DNA of 64,000 nt from Brevundimonas huaxiensis (GCF_014218725.1 NZ_JABBJE010000003.1:186001-250000); one strand, 5' to 3'; shown: positions 37,289 to 46,344, numbered from the stretch's first letter. Made by a program: numbers and translations. The notes: generated from the sequence alone by a model not told the origin.

Positions 37289-37636
37289 ATGACCTACACC
37301 CTCTACGGCATTCCCAACTGCGACACGGTGAAGAAGGCCCGGGTCTGGCTGGAGCAGCACGGGGTCGATTACGTCTTCCACGACTACAAGAAGGCTGGAG
37401 TGGATGCGGGGCGGCTGAGCCAGTGGGTCGACGAGCACGGGTGGGAGACGGTGCTGAACCGGGCCGGGACGACCTTCAAAAAACTGCCGGAAGTCGACAA
37501 GGCGGACATCGACAAGGCAAAGGCGATCGCGCTGATGACGGCCCAGCCGTCGATGATCAAACGGCCTGTGCTGGATTTGGGGGATCGGCGGCTGGTGGGG
37601 TTCAAGCCCGAGACCTACGCCTCGGCGCTCACCTGA
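37289..37636 (+). CDS. ArsC/Spx-family reductase, YffB-like
   Basis: 115 residues, thioredoxin-like fold. Starts MTYTLYGIPNCDTVKKA with a single Cys where ArsC has its redox Cys, and the C-terminal MIKRPVLDLGDRRLVGF carries the conserved Arg-Pro of the ArsC family. The N-terminal YGIPNCDTVKKARVWL pattern is that of YffB, whose role is thought to be glutathione-dependent thiol reduction rather than arsenate reduction. Its end overlaps the convergent endonuclease-like gene by eight bases. Confidence 0.88.
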   Translation: MTYTLYGIPNCDTVKKARVWLEQHGVDYVFHDYKKAGVDAGRLSQWVDEHGWETVLNRAGTTFKKLPEVDKADIDKAKAIALMTAQPSMIKRPVLDLGDRRLVGFKPETYASALT

Positions 37637-38438
37637 GACGGACGGTCGCGACGACGCCGAAGTGGTCAGACGGGTATTCGCCGTTGGTCGGCGTATCGCC
37701 GAAGCGACGGGCCTCGCCGGGGATGAAGGCGGCCTGTTCGACGAAGATGTGGTCGATGACGCGCTCGGGGTGACCCTTGGCGGGGTTCAGGGTGGTCGGG
37801 ACCGAACCGCGGGGCAGGGCGCTGAAGAAGCGGGGACCCGTCAGGGTCGCCAGGCCGGAATCCTCCTGCGTCGCATTGAAGTCGCCCATGACGATCAGGG
37901 GCGTGCCGTCCTGCGGCAGCCAGCCGAGCAGGGAGGCGATCTGGCGGGCGCGGACCGGGCCGGCGTCCTGTTGCCACGCCAGATGGGTGACGACGACATC
38001 GACCGGGCGACCCTGAACCGCGACGCGAAGCCGAAGCGCGGTGCGGAAATCGTCTAGCGGCTCGAGCTTGGTCGAGGCCTCGGCCAGAACCGGCAGGCGG
38101 GTCAGCAGGGCGTTGCCATAGCGACGCGGGGCGCCCTCGGCGTCGGTCGAGACGAAGGCGACATGATAGCCGCCCAGCTCGCGCGCCAGCATCCGGGCCT
38201 GGTTCTCCAGCCCGACATTGGCGTCCTCCAGCACCTCTTGCAGGGCGATGACGTCGGCGTCCTGGGCCTTCAGGGCGGCGACCAGCAGCGGACGGCGGGC
38301 GGCCCAGTCGCCCATGTTGTGCCAGATGTTGAAGGTGACGAGCGTCAGTTCGGCGGGCGTCTTCGCCTTTGGCGCCGTGGCGCAGCCTGCCAGCGGCGCC
38401 AGCGCGGCGGCGGCCAGCAGGGTGCGACGGGGGATCAT
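37629..38438 (-). CDS. Exported endonuclease/exonuclease/phosphatase-family lipoprotein
   Basis: 269 residues. The start IPRRTLLAAAALAPLAGC has twin Arg and a lipobox, suggesting a Tat lipoprotein. Metal-dependent phosphodiesterase motifs are seen in order: LVTFNIWHNMG, IALQEVLED (Glu ligand), VVVTHLAWQ, VMGDFNATQEDSG and YPSDHFGVVA (Asp-His). Such proteins cleave nucleic acids, phosphoinositides or sphingomyelin outside the cytoplasm; the substrate cannot be told. The ATG at 38438 is chosen over the frame to 38654, which overlaps the next gene. It lies 7 bp after the small DUF2188-like gene in the same direction. Confidence 0.87.
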   Translation of the reverse strand: MIPRRTLLAAAALAPLAGCATAPKAKTPAELTLVTFNIWHNMGDWAARRPLLVAALKAQDADVIALQEVLEDANVGLENQARMLARELGGYHVAFVSTDAEGAPRRYGNALLTRLPVLAEASTKLEPLDDFRTALRLRVAVQGRPVDVVVTHLAWQQDAGPVRARQIASLLGWLPQDGTPLIVMGDFNATQEDSGLATLTGPRFFSALPRGSVPTTLNPAKGHPERVIDHIFVEQAAFIPGEARRFGDTPTNGEYPSDHFGVVATVRLR

Positions 38439-38445
38439 CTCGGCC

Positions 38446-38685
38446 TCAGCCCTCGACGTCGGTCGAGGGGCGGTCGTGGCCGTCGGCGCTTTCGGTGACC
38501 CATTCGCCGGCGGCGGTCTCGTATTCGATCGCGGCGGTCTGGTCCGGCACGCGCTGCTCGCGTGCGGCGCGGACAGCGGCGGCCTTGGCGTCGTCGTGGC
38601 TGGCGAAGGTCTCGGAATAGGTGTCGCCGGACTTGTAGGCCCAGCCGCCGTCATGTTCGACGATGCGATAGGTGACGTGGGCCAT
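38446..38685 (-). CDS. Small DUF2188-like protein
   Basis: 79 residues with AGGAG before the ATG. The pattern VTYRIVEHDGGWAYKSGDTY followed by ETFASHDDAKAAAVRAARE is that of DUF2188: two short strands around a Gly-Trp turn, then an Ala-rich helix. Cytosolic. Immediately upstream of the endonuclease-like lipoprotein gene and likely co-transcribed. Function unknown. Confidence 0.75.
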   Translation of the reverse strand: MAHVTYRIVEHDGGWAYKSGDTYSETFASHDDAKAAAVRAAREQRVPDQTAAIEYETAAGEWVTESADGHDRPSTDVEG

Positions 38686-38860
38686 GGGACGCGCTCCTGA
38701 GATTGATGAAACCGGACCCTAGACCGAACAGGCGGCGGCCGAAACGGCGACCTTACGAAGATTTCACGTAGCGCCGCGCATCCGTTGAGGCGTCGGTCAG
38801 CCTCTTGTGATCAGAAGGCCGCCGCATCAGGCTGCTGCAACGGATAAAGGGATACTCATC

Positions 38861-39256
38861 ATGGAAGGCTTTGTTCCGATCTTCGCGATGTTCGCCGTCT
38901 TCGGTTCGATCACCGCCATCGTCTTCGGCCCGCAGGTTCTGAAATATCGCGAAAAGCGCGACATGCAGGAAACCATCCGCCATGCGGTGGACAAGGGCCA
39001 GCAACTGCCGCCCGAACTGATCGACGTCATGACCAAGGACGTGCAGAAGAGCCTGCCGTCGCGCACCAAGGACATCCGGCGCGGCGTCATCTGGCTGGCG
39101 TCCGGCATCGGCATCGCCGCCTTCTCGGTCGTCAGCGAACTGGGCGGGAACTTCAACGGCAATCTGGACAGCGGTCTGCTGGGCATCTCCTGCATTCCCG
39201 TCACGATCGGCCTGGCCTTCATCGTCCTGAGCTTCTTCAACAAGGGCGCGGACTGA
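38861..39256 (+). CDS. Small membrane protein, DUF6249-like
   Basis: 131 residues: a helix at the N-terminus (VPIFAMFAVFGSITAIVFG), a charged middle (KYREKRDMQETIRHAVDKGQ, then LPPELIDVM), and two more helices (IWLASGIGIAAFSVV, TIGLAFIVLSFF). The order matches DUF6249 proteins often found beside ECF-type sigma genes. The ATG at 38861 has AAAGGGA upstream; the frame from 38807 has no support. The sigma factor gene starts 24 bp downstream, so it probably belongs to that unit. Confidence 0.75.
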   Translation: MEGFVPIFAMFAVFGSITAIVFGPQVLKYREKRDMQETIRHAVDKGQQLPPELIDVMTKDVQKSLPSRTKDIRRGVIWLASGIGIAAFSVVSELGGNFNGNLDSGLLGISCIPVTIGLAFIVLSFFNKGAD

Positions 39257-39280
39257 CCACGGCGGGCGGGGGAAGCTCTG

Positions 39281-39838
39281 ATGAGCAAGTCTCTACGCGA
39301 CTTCCACGATGTGGAGCTGGCCGCCCAGGCGGCGGCCGGCGGTCGGCGGGAGTATGGCGAACTGGTGCGTCGGCACGGGTCGGCGGTGCGGGGGCTGCTG
39401 CGCCGGATGGGGGCGACGCCGTCCCTGTCCGACGACGTGGCGCAGGACGCCTTTCTGCAAGGGTTCCAGCGGTGCGCGGAGTTTCGCGGGCAGGGAACGT
39501 TTGCGGGCTGGATCAAGAAGATCGCCGCGCGGCTCTATCTGAAGCGGGTGGCCAAGGAAGCGCGCTACGTCGCCGAGATCGAGGCCGATCAAGCGGATGT
39601 GGTCGTCGACCGCGGCGGTCTGATGGACCTGGACGAGGCGTTGAAGACGCTCAGCGAGACCGAGCGTGTCTGCGTCTCCCTGTGCCACGGCGCGGGGATG
39701 TCGCATCCGGAAATCGCGGCAGCCATGAATTTGCCGCTTGGCACGGTGAAATCGCATGTCAAACGTGGTCTGGATAAACTCCGTGCGCGGCTTCAACCGG
39801 CGCACGGCTCAGGCGGGAGGTCGGTCCATGTCGGCTGA
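39281..39838 (+). CDS. RNA polymerase sigma factor, ECF/sigma-70 type
   Basis: 185 residues. Region 2 is seen at residues about 15-80 (YGELVRRHGSAVRGLLRRMG, LSDDVAQDAFLQGFQRCAEF, GWIKKIAARLYLKRV). Region 4 is at about 120-170 (LMDLDEALKTLSETERVCVS, HPEIAAAMNLPLGTVKSHVK). There is no sigma-1.1 or sigma-3 region, so it is ECF class. It overlaps the next gene by 11 bases. It would redirect polymerase on an unknown signal; the membrane partner downstream may restrain it. Confidence 0.9.
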   Translation: MSKSLRDFHDVELAAQAAAGGRREYGELVRRHGSAVRGLLRRMGATPSLSDDVAQDAFLQGFQRCAEFRGQGTFAGWIKKIAARLYLKRVAKEARYVAEIEADQADVVVDRGGLMDLDEALKTLSETERVCVSLCHGAGMSHPEIAAAMNLPLGTVKSHVKRGLDKLRARLQPAHGSGGRSVHVG

Positions 39839-40244
39839 CGAATTCGATCCGATGATCGAAAGGCTGTTCGCCCAGGCGCCGAGCCTGCCGGACGAGGCCC
39901 TCTTCCTGGCGACGGTCAAGTCGCGCATGGAGACGCGGTCGCGCTGGCGCGCCCTGACCCTGACGGCGGCCGGTCTGATCGGCGGCGTGCTGGCGGTGCG
40001 CGAGGGGGTGAACATCAACTTCACCGCCGACGGCGATACGACCCTGGCGCAAGGCCTTCGAGCCGCGGCCGCCACGGCGCAGGGCGCAGCGCAATCGGGC
40101 CTGGACGGATTGGGCCTGCAAGGTCTGGGCGTCGGGTCGCTGGACCTGATGAACGGTTCGGGCATGATGGCCTTCTGGATCGTCGCCGGCGCCCTGGTCG
40201 CCCTGATGGCGGCGGGCGTGGCGAAGCTGTCGCAAGACGTGTGA
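39828..40244 (+). CDS. Membrane protein coupled to the sigma factor gene (possible anti-sigma partner)
   Basis: 138 residues. Starts MSADEFDPMIERLFAQAPSL with GGGAGG upstream, inside the 3' end of the sigma gene. A short N-terminal cytosolic part precedes a helix (RALTLTAAGLIGGVLAV), a low-complexity Ala/Gly/Leu stretch (GLRAAAATAQGAAQSGLDGL) and a second helix (MMAFWIVAGALVALMAAGVA). It lacks the His-x3-Cys-x2-Cys of zinc anti-sigma factors. The overlap suggests translational coupling and a role in sequestering the sigma factor, but that is inference. Confidence 0.65.
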   Translation: MSADEFDPMIERLFAQAPSLPDEALFLATVKSRMETRSRWRALTLTAAGLIGGVLAVREGVNINFTADGDTTLAQGLRAAAATAQGAAQSGLDGLGLQGLGVGSLDLMNGSGMMAFWIVAGALVALMAAGVAKLSQDV

Positions 40245-40313
40245 GCGCGGCTGCGAGGGTGACACCGGCGGGGCAGGGGCCTATCTGACCCCTTCACGTC
40301 AGGAGGCCCGGCG

Positions 40314-41150
40314 ATGTCCGTCCACACCCAAGAGAGCGTCAAACGCATCACCGTGCCCGATATCGCAGGGCGCAAGGGCGGCGAGCCGATCGTCTGCCTG
40401 ACGGCCTATGACGCGCCGATGGCGGCCCTGCTGGATCCGCACTGCGATGTGCTGCTGGTCGGCGACAGCCTGGGGATGGCGGTTCACGGCCTGCCCAATA
40501 CCGTGGGCGTCACGCTGGAGATGATGATCCTGCACGGGCAGGCCGTCATGCGCGGCGCCAAACGGGCGATGGTGGTCGTGGATATGCCGTTCGGCTCCTA
40601 TGAAGGCGGCAAGGAAGTCGCCTACGCCAACTGCGTGCGGGTGATGAAGGAGACGGGCGCCCAGGCGGTGAAGCTGGAAACCAGCATCGAAATGGCAGAG
40701 ATCGTCGCCTTCCTGGTCAAGCGCGGCATTCCGGTCATGGGCCATGTCGGTCTGCGACCCCAAGCGATCCTGGCCGAGGGCGGCTTCAAGGCAAAGGGCC
40801 GGACCGACAGCGAGCGCGACCGGGTGCTGGCCGAGGCCAAGGCCGTCGCGGAGGCCGGCGCCTTCTGCATCGTCATCGAGGGCGTCGCCGAATCGCTGGC
40901 GCGCGAGATCACCGAGACGATCGACGTTCCCACCATCGGCATCGGCGCCTCGGCCGCCTGCGACGGTCAGGTGCTGGTGGTCAACGACATGCTGGGCATG
41001 TTCGACTGGACCCCGAGGTTCGTGCGCAAATACGCCGATCTGCGCACGGAGATCGACCGCGCGGCGGCCGCTTTCGCCAGCGATGTGAAAACCCGCCGTT
41101 TTCCTGCCGAAGTCGAGACCTACTTCTCGAAAAAGCCGGCTTCGCAGTAA
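40314..41150 (+). CDS. panB: 3-methyl-2-oxobutanoate hydroxymethyltransferase
   Basis: 278 residues; transfers a hydroxymethyl group from methylene-THF to 2-oxoisovalerate, the first step of pantothenate synthesis. TIM-barrel motifs are clear: [52 protein letters not shown], and [20 protein letters not shown], with the metal-binding Asp in VGDSLG. AGGAGG precedes the ATG at 40314. No panC is adjacent. Confidence 0.96.
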   Translation: MSVHTQESVKRITVPDIAGRKGGEPIVCLTAYDAPMAALLDPHCDVLLVGDSLGMAVHGLPNTVGVTLEMMILHGQAVMRGAKRAMVVVDMPFGSYEGGKEVAYANCVRVMKETGAQAVKLETSIEMAEIVAFLVKRGIPVMGHVGLRPQAILAEGGFKAKGRTDSERDRVLAEAKAVAEAGAFCIVIEGVAESLAREITETIDVPTIGIGASAACDGQVLVVNDMLGMFDWTPRFVRKYADLRTEIDRAAAAFASDVKTRRFPAEVETYFSKKPASQ

Positions 41151-41229
41151 CGGACGACGTTGCGGGCGGGGAGCCGACCTTCTAGGGTCCGCGCCGGTTT
41201 GCATTTCGCGATTTTGGGGCGACGTTTCA

Positions 41230-42045
41230 GTGGTTGATGTCTTCGAGCAGGTCGAGGAGGAGCTTCGCTCCGACAAAATGAAGCGCCTGGCCAAGACCTG
41301 GCTGCCCGTTTTCGGCGTGGTGCTGGTCGTCGCCCTGATCGGCGCCCTGGGCTGGTGGGGCTGGGACAGCCTGAACTCCAACAAGGCCGCCAAGGCCGCC
41401 GAAGCCTATGATCGCGGCATGGAGGCCCTGCGAGCCGACAAGCCGATGGACGCCCGCACCGCCTTCGAGGAAGCGATCAAGGAAGGCAACGGCGCCTACA
41501 AGGTCCTGGCCCTGCAGCAGCAGGCCGGCCTGGCCGTCAGCGCCAACAAGTTCCCCGAGGCTGTCCGCCTGTTCGACGAAGCCGCCAAGGCGTCCAGCGA
41601 TCCGATCCTGTCGGACCCGCCCGCCCTGAAGGCCGCCTTCCTGATCATGGACACCGCGCCGCTGGCCGAGATCGAAAAGCGCCTGACGCCGCTGGCCGAA
41701 GACAAGCGCCCGCTGCACGCCTTCGCCCAGGAAGCCCTGGCCCTGGCGCGCCTGCAACACGGCAAGACCAAGGAAGCGCGTGAGGCCTTCGTGCTGCTGC
41801 AACTGGGTCAGGACGTGCCGGACTCGATCCGTCAGCGCGCCCAGATCGCCGTGGAATCCATCGACGCCGGCACCGCCGCCGCCATCAAGCCCATCATCGA
41901 CGCCGCCGCCAAGGCGACGCCGCCCGCCGCCGGCGCTGCGAACGCGATGACGCCTTCGGCCGCCCAGGCTGCACCGGCTCAGGCTGCTCCGGCCCAGGCC
42001 GCACCCGCTCAGGCGGCGCCCGCCGCCGCGCCGGCCGCCCAATAG
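41230..42045 (+). CDS. YfgM-like tetratricopeptide membrane protein with AP-rich tail
   Basis: 271 residues, GTG start. One N-terminal helix (TWLPVFGVVLVVALIGALGW) after a 22-residue cytosolic part; the rest is periplasmic TPR-like helices (KAAEAYDRGMEALRADKPMD, YKVLALQQQAGLAVSANKFP). This is the order of YfgM, a periplasmic chaperone-like partner of the translocon that stands upstream of bamB in proteobacteria. The last 50 residues are Ala/Pro/Gln repeats (AAPAQ several times) with no clear fold. The bamB gene starts 26 bp after its stop. Confidence 0.85.
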   Translation: MVDVFEQVEEELRSDKMKRLAKTWLPVFGVVLVVALIGALGWWGWDSLNSNKAAKAAEAYDRGMEALRADKPMDARTAFEEAIKEGNGAYKVLALQQQAGLAVSANKFPEAVRLFDEAAKASSDPILSDPPALKAAFLIMDTAPLAEIEKRLTPLAEDKRPLHAFAQEALALARLQHGKTKEAREAFVLLQLGQDVPDSIRQRAQIAVESIDAGTAAAIKPIIDAAAKATPPAAGAANAMTPSAAQAAPAQAAPAQAAPAQAAPAAAPAAQ

Positions 42046-42071
42046 TGACGACCCCTTACAGGACGCCCCCG

Positions 42072-43454
42072 ATGAACCGAGTTCTGAAAGTCGCGCTGAT
42101 CTGCGGCGTCGCCGCAACGATGGCGTCCTGCGGCACCGTGCGCCGCAATCTGCCGTTCGGTCTGGGCGGCGGCAAGGAAGACGCCGGCGCGACCGCCTCG
42201 GCCGGCCAGCGCATCTCGGTGCTGGAGTTCGAACAGAGCCTGTCGCCGTCGGCCGCCCTGTCGGGCCGCGACTTCTTCCTGCCGGGTCCGCAGGCCGTGA
42301 CGGCCTGGACGCAGCCGGGCGGCACGTCCGAGAACCTGGTCGAGCACGTCATCGCGGCGCCGAACTTCCAGATCGCCTGGAAGCGGGGCGTCGGCTCGGG
42401 ATCGGCCCACGTCGGCAACGTCATGGCGCCGATCGTGGCCGCCGACGGCAAGATCTTCGTGTTGGACGGCGAATCGACCGTTTCGGCGGTTTCGGCCGAC
42501 ACCGGCGCGATCCTGTGGAAGGCCAACGTCAAGAACGCCGATCGTGACCGCAACGGCGGCTTCGGCGGCGGCGTCGCCGTCGGCGGCGGCAAGGTCTTCG
42601 TCTCGTCCGGCTATCGCTCGATGACGGCGCTGGACGTCAACACCGGCGCGGTGGTCTGGACCCAGCAGGTGGACGCCCCGATCCACGGCGCCCCGACCGT
42701 TTCGGGCAACCGGGTCTTCGTCGTGGACGTGGACAGCCAGCTGTTCGCCTTCGACGCCAACACCGGCGCCCAGGACTGGACCTATCGCGGCATCGCCGAG
42801 CCGGCGCGCGTCATGCGCGCCTCCAGCCCCGCCGTCAGCGGCACGACCGTCGTCGCCCCGTTCGCCTCGGGCCAGCTGGTCGCGCTGAGCGCCCTGAACG
42901 GCCAGGCCGTGTGGGAAGAGACTTTGTCGCGCACCAGCCGCACCAGCGCCCTGTCGGAAGTTCGCGACGTGGCGGGCCGTCCGGTCATCAGCCGCGGCAT
43001 GGTCTATGGCGTCAGCCATTCGGGCGTGATGTCGGCGCTGGACCTGCGTTCGGGCCAGCCCAAGTGGCAACTGCCGGTGACGGGCGTGAACGCGCCCCTG
43101 CCGGTGGGAGACGCCGTCTTCGTGGTGTCCAAGTCGGGTCAGCTGATCACGGCCAACCGCGACACGGGCCAGATCTACTGGACGCGCGAACTGAACGAGG
43201 GCCGCGAGCGCCGCGAGGGCGGCTTCCTGACCTTCGGCCGTCGCACCATCCGCCCGCAATGGTCGGGACCGCTGCTGGCCTCCAACCGACTGGTGATGGT
43301 CAATTCGTTCGGCGAGGCCGTCGCCTTCGATCCGAAGACCGGCGTGGCGCAGACGACGCTGAAGCTGGGCGCGCCGGCCTATATCGCGCCGGCCGCCTAT
43401 AACGGCGCGCTGTATGTGCTGACCGACAACGGCCAACTGATCTGCATCCGCTGA
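42072..43454 (+). CDS. bamB: Outer membrane protein assembly factor BamB
   Basis: 460-residue lipoprotein (lipobox MASC) with an eight-bladed PQQ-like propeller. Blades repeat the pattern 'VFVVDVDSQLFAFDANTGAQ' and 'TGAILWKANV', including FVSSGYRSMTALDVNTGAVV and GVMSALDLRSGQPKWQLPV. BamB is a periplasmic accessory lipoprotein of the complex that inserts beta-barrel proteins, important here given the five barrel receptors in this window. The ATG at 42072 is preferred to the GTG at 42045 because it gives the lipoprotein signal. Placed between the YfgM-like gene and der, as in other alphaproteobacteria. Confidence 0.92.
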   Translation: MNRVLKVALICGVAATMASCGTVRRNLPFGLGGGKEDAGATASAGQRISVLEFEQSLSPSAALSGRDFFLPGPQAVTAWTQPGGTSENLVEHVIAAPNFQIAWKRGVGSGSAHVGNVMAPIVAADGKIFVLDGESTVSAVSADTGAILWKANVKNADRDRNGGFGGGVAVGGGKVFVSSGYRSMTALDVNTGAVVWTQQVDAPIHGAPTVSGNRVFVVDVDSQLFAFDANTGAQDWTYRGIAEPARVMRASSPAVSGTTVVAPFASGQLVALSALNGQAVWEETLSRTSRTSALSEVRDVAGRPVISRGMVYGVSHSGVMSALDLRSGQPKWQLPVTGVNAPLPVGDAVFVVSKSGQLITANRDTGQIYWTRELNEGRERREGGFLTFGRRTIRPQWSGPLLASNRLVMVNSFGEAVAFDPKTGVAQTTLKLGAPAYIAPAAYNGALYVLTDNGQLICIR

Positions 43455-43485
43455 TTTTCAGCCCAAACTAAGCTAGAAGGCCGAC

Positions 43486-45105
43486 ATGGCTCTGAAGGTC
43501 GCCATCGTCGGCCGCCCCAATGTGGGCAAATCGACACTGTTCAACCGCCTCGTCGGCAAGCGCCTGGCGCTCGTCGACGATCGTCCCGGCGTGACCCGCG
43601 ACCGGCGATACGCCGACGGCAACATCGGCGACTTGGATCTGACGCTGATTGACACGGCGGGATACGAGGACGTCACCGACGACAGCCTGGAAGCCCGGAT
43701 GCGCGAGCAGACCGAGGCCGCGCTGGACGACGCCGAACTGGTCATGTTCATGATGGACGCCCGCGAGGGCGTGACGTCGCTGGACCGGATCTTCGCCGAG
43801 CGCCTGCGCCGGGTGCACAAGCCGGTCATCCTGTTGGCTAACAAGTCCGAGAGCCGCGAGAGCGGCGGCGGCGTCGGCGAGGCGCACGCCCTGGGCTTTG
43901 GCGAGCCCGTCGCCATCTCGGCCGAGCACGGCGAGGGGATGGCCGATCTGTATGCCGCCATCGTCGCGGCCTCGCAGGACATCTTCGTCGAGGAGATCGA
44001 CGAGCCGGACAAGCCGATCCGCATCGCCGTCATCGGCCGGCCCAATGCGGGCAAGTCCACGCTGATCAACCGCCTGATCGGCGACGACCGGCTGCTGACC
44101 GGGCCGGAAGCGGGCATCACCCGCGACTCCATCTCGGTCGACTGGCAGTTCGAGGGCAAGAACATCCGCCTGGTCGATACGGCCGGGATGCGTCGCAAGG
44201 CGCGGGTGCAGGAGAAGCTGGAGAAGCTGTCGGTCGCCGACACCATCCGGGCCATCACCTTCGCCGAAGTCGTCATCCTGATGATGGACAAGGACGACGC
44301 CTTCGACACCCAGGACCTGCAGCTGGCCGATCTGGTCGAGCGCGAGGGTCGCGCCCTGGTCTATGTCGCGTCGAAGTGGGACCTGGAGGACGAGCCCCAG
44401 TCCCGCATGGCCAAGCTGAAGAGCATGGCCGAGGACAAGCTCCCGCAACTGAAGGGGTCGCCGTTCGTGGCCCTGTCGTCGCACAGCGGGCGCGGCGTCG
44501 AGCGACTGATGCCGGCGGTGCTTCAGGCCTATGACACCTGGTCGGTCAAGGTGAAGACCAAGGACCTGAACACCTGGCTGTCCATGGCGACCCAGCGTCA
44601 CCCGCCCCCCGCCGTGGACGGCAAGCGGATCAAGCCGAAATACATCGCCCAGACCAAGGCCCGCCCGCCGACCTTCGTGCTGATGGCCAACCGCGCCGAG
44701 TCGATGCCGGAGCATTACAAGCGCTATCTGGTCAACTCGATCCGCGAGAGCTTCGACCTGCCGGGCACGCCGATCCGTCTGAACGTCAAGTCCAGCGGCG
44801 TGAACCCCTATGCCGAAGGCGGCGCCAAGTCCGGGCCGGAACGCTACAAGGGCGACGCCAAGACCGCGCCGCGCCGCGTCAAGAAGGCCGAGAAGGAAGA
44901 GGCCCTGTCCAAACTGCCGGGCAAGGCGCTGGAGCAGAAGAAGACCCGCAAGGCCCAGCCCAAGATTCTGGGCGGGCTGAAGTCCAGCGCGTCGAAAAAG
45001 GCCGGTTCGTCCGTGGCGGTCCAGAAGGGCGCGCGCGGCGGCGCTCGCCAGGTCTCGCGCTCTGGCCGCATCCGCACGGGCCAAAAGGGCGGCGCCAAGA
45101 AGTGA
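43486..45105 (+). CDS. der: Ribosome biogenesis GTPase Der
   Basis: 539 residues with two tandem GTPase domains, the mark of Der. The first P-loop is GRPNVGKST near residue 9, the second GRPNAGKST near residue 184; each has its own DTAG motif (IDTAGYEDV, VDTAGMRRK) and a KH-like C-terminal domain (IKPKYIAQTKARPPTFVLMA). It acts in 50S subunit assembly. The C-terminus carries an extra tail of about 85 residues rich in Lys/Arg/Gly (AKKAGSSVAVQKGARGGARQ) not found in the E. coli protein. The NUDIX gene begins 4 bp after its stop. Confidence 0.95.
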   Translation: MALKVAIVGRPNVGKSTLFNRLVGKRLALVDDRPGVTRDRRYADGNIGDLDLTLIDTAGYEDVTDDSLEARMREQTEAALDDAELVMFMMDAREGVTSLDRIFAERLRRVHKPVILLANKSESRESGGGVGEAHALGFGEPVAISAEHGEGMADLYAAIVAASQDIFVEEIDEPDKPIRIAVIGRPNAGKSTLINRLIGDDRLLTGPEAGITRDSISVDWQFEGKNIRLVDTAGMRRKARVQEKLEKLSVADTIRAITFAEVVILMMDKDDAFDTQDLQLADLVEREGRALVYVASKWDLEDEPQSRMAKLKSMAEDKLPQLKGSPFVALSSHSGRGVERLMPAVLQAYDTWSVKVKTKDLNTWLSMATQRHPPPAVDGKRIKPKYIAQTKARPPTFVLMANRAESMPEHYKRYLVNSIRESFDLPGTPIRLNVKSSGVNPYAEGGAKSGPERYKGDAKTAPRRVKKAEKEEALSKLPGKALEQKKTRKAQPKILGGLKSSASKKAGSSVAVQKGARGGARQVSRSGRIRTGQKGGAKK

Positions 45106-45109
45106 CGGC

Positions 45110-45595
45110 GTGAGCGAGGCCGAGAGCGCGCTTCCCGCCCGGCCCACCTCGCGTTGGCTGATCCTGGACGGGCAGGGGCGGGTGCTGCTGTTCCACTTCG
45201 TCTTTTCCGAAGGACCGCTTGCCGGCACGGCCTTCTGGGCGACGCCCGGCGGCGGGTGCGAGGCCGGCGAAACCTTTGAGGACGCCGCGCGCCGCGAACT
45301 GTTCGAAGAGACGGGCCTGGTCGTCGAAGACCCCGGCCCGCAGGTCGCCCAGGTCCGCGTCAGCTTCCGCCTGCCTGACGGTCGAATGGCGGATGTGGAT
45401 CAGAGGTTCTTCCTGCTGCGCACCGACGACTTCGTCCTGTCGCCCAAGGGTTGGACGGACGAGGAGCAGAGGGTTCTGACCGAACACCGCTGGTGGAGCC
45501 TCGACGACATCCGCCAATCCAAGGAGACGATCTGGCCGGCTGAGTTGGCGGAAATTCTGACTTCGCTCCGCCTGCCGCTGATCGGCGATCGTTAG
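45110..45595 (+). CDS. NUDIX hydrolase
   Basis: 161 residues, GTG start. The NUDIX box GGGCEAGETFEDAARRELFE followed by ETGL is complete (G-x5-E-x7-REUxEExGU) and should bind Mg or Mn and cleave a nucleoside diphosphate linked to another group. WWSLDDIRQSKETIWPAELA is the usual C-terminal half. The substrate is unknown. Its end overlaps the convergent SDR gene by four bases. Confidence 0.92.
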   Translation: MSEAESALPARPTSRWLILDGQGRVLLFHFVFSEGPLAGTAFWATPGGGCEAGETFEDAARRELFEETGLVVEDPGPQVAQVRVSFRLPDGRMADVDQRFFLLRTDDFVLSPKGWTDEEQRVLTEHRWWSLDDIRQSKETIWPAELAEILTSLRLPLIGDR

Positions 45596-46344
45596 ATCAA
45601 GGCGTCGACCGAGGGGCCGGAGGCCCAGTCGCGGAACTTGATGGTCAGCGGGGGCGTGGCGGCGGCCTTCGACAGTTCGACGACCAGCGGGCCGATCTCG
45701 GAGGGGTGGGGCAGGACGGACGGATCTTCGCCCGGATAGGCCTGGGCGCGCATGGCGGTGCGCATGCGGCCGGGATCGACGATGCTGACGCGCACGGGCG
45801 TGCTTTCGATCTCGTCGGCCCAGGCCTTCACCAATGCCTCGGCGCCGGCCTTGGTCGCGGCGTACATGCCCCAGAAGGCCTTGGGCGCGCTGGCGACGCT
45901 GGTGGTGAAATGGATGGCGCGGCCGGCGTCGGAGGCGCGCAGCAGCGGCTCCAGCGAGCGGATCAGGCGATAGACCGCGGTGAAGTTGGTCTTTTCGACC
46001 TTGGCGAACTCGCGCGGGTCGGCGTGCGACACCGGCGTCAGGCCCGAGGCGCCCATGGTGGCGGCGCAGTGGACCCAGATGTCCAGTTTCTTGAACCGTT
46101 CGAAGATGGCGCCGCCCAGCCGGTCGATGGCCCCGCCGTCCACCAGATCGAACGGAATCAAGGTCGCATGGCGGCCGGTGGCGGCGAAGATGGCGTCGTC
46201 CAGCTCTTCCAGACCGCCTTGCGTGCGCGCCGTCGCGATGACGTGGGCGCCAGCCTTGGCCAGAGCCAGGGCGCTCTCATAACCGATGCCGCGCGAGGCG
46301 CCGACGACGAGGGCGATGCGGTCTTTCAGGGGGAGTTCGGACAT
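45592..46344 (-). CDS. Short-chain dehydrogenase/reductase
   Basis: 250 residues, Rossmann fold. VVGASRGIGYESALALAKAG binds the nicotinamide cofactor, the region HCAATMGASG takes the place of the usual NAG motif, and the catalytic Tyr-x3-Lys is YAATKAG. The ATG at 46344 gives MSELPLKDRIALVV; a longer frame has no support. It is the last gene in the radA-cvpA-purF unit, 58 bp after purF. The natural substrate is not predictable. Confidence 0.9.
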   Translation of the reverse strand: MSELPLKDRIALVVGASRGIGYESALALAKAGAHVIATARTQGGLEELDDAIFAATGRHATLIPFDLVDGGAIDRLGGAIFERFKKLDIWVHCAATMGASGLTPVSHADPREFAKVEKTNFTAVYRLIRSLEPLLRASDAGRAIHFTTSVASAPKAFWGMYAATKAGAEALVKAWADEIESTPVRVSIVDPGRMRTAMRAQAYPGEDPSVLPHPSEIGPLVVELSKAAATPPLTIKFRDWASGPSVDALI

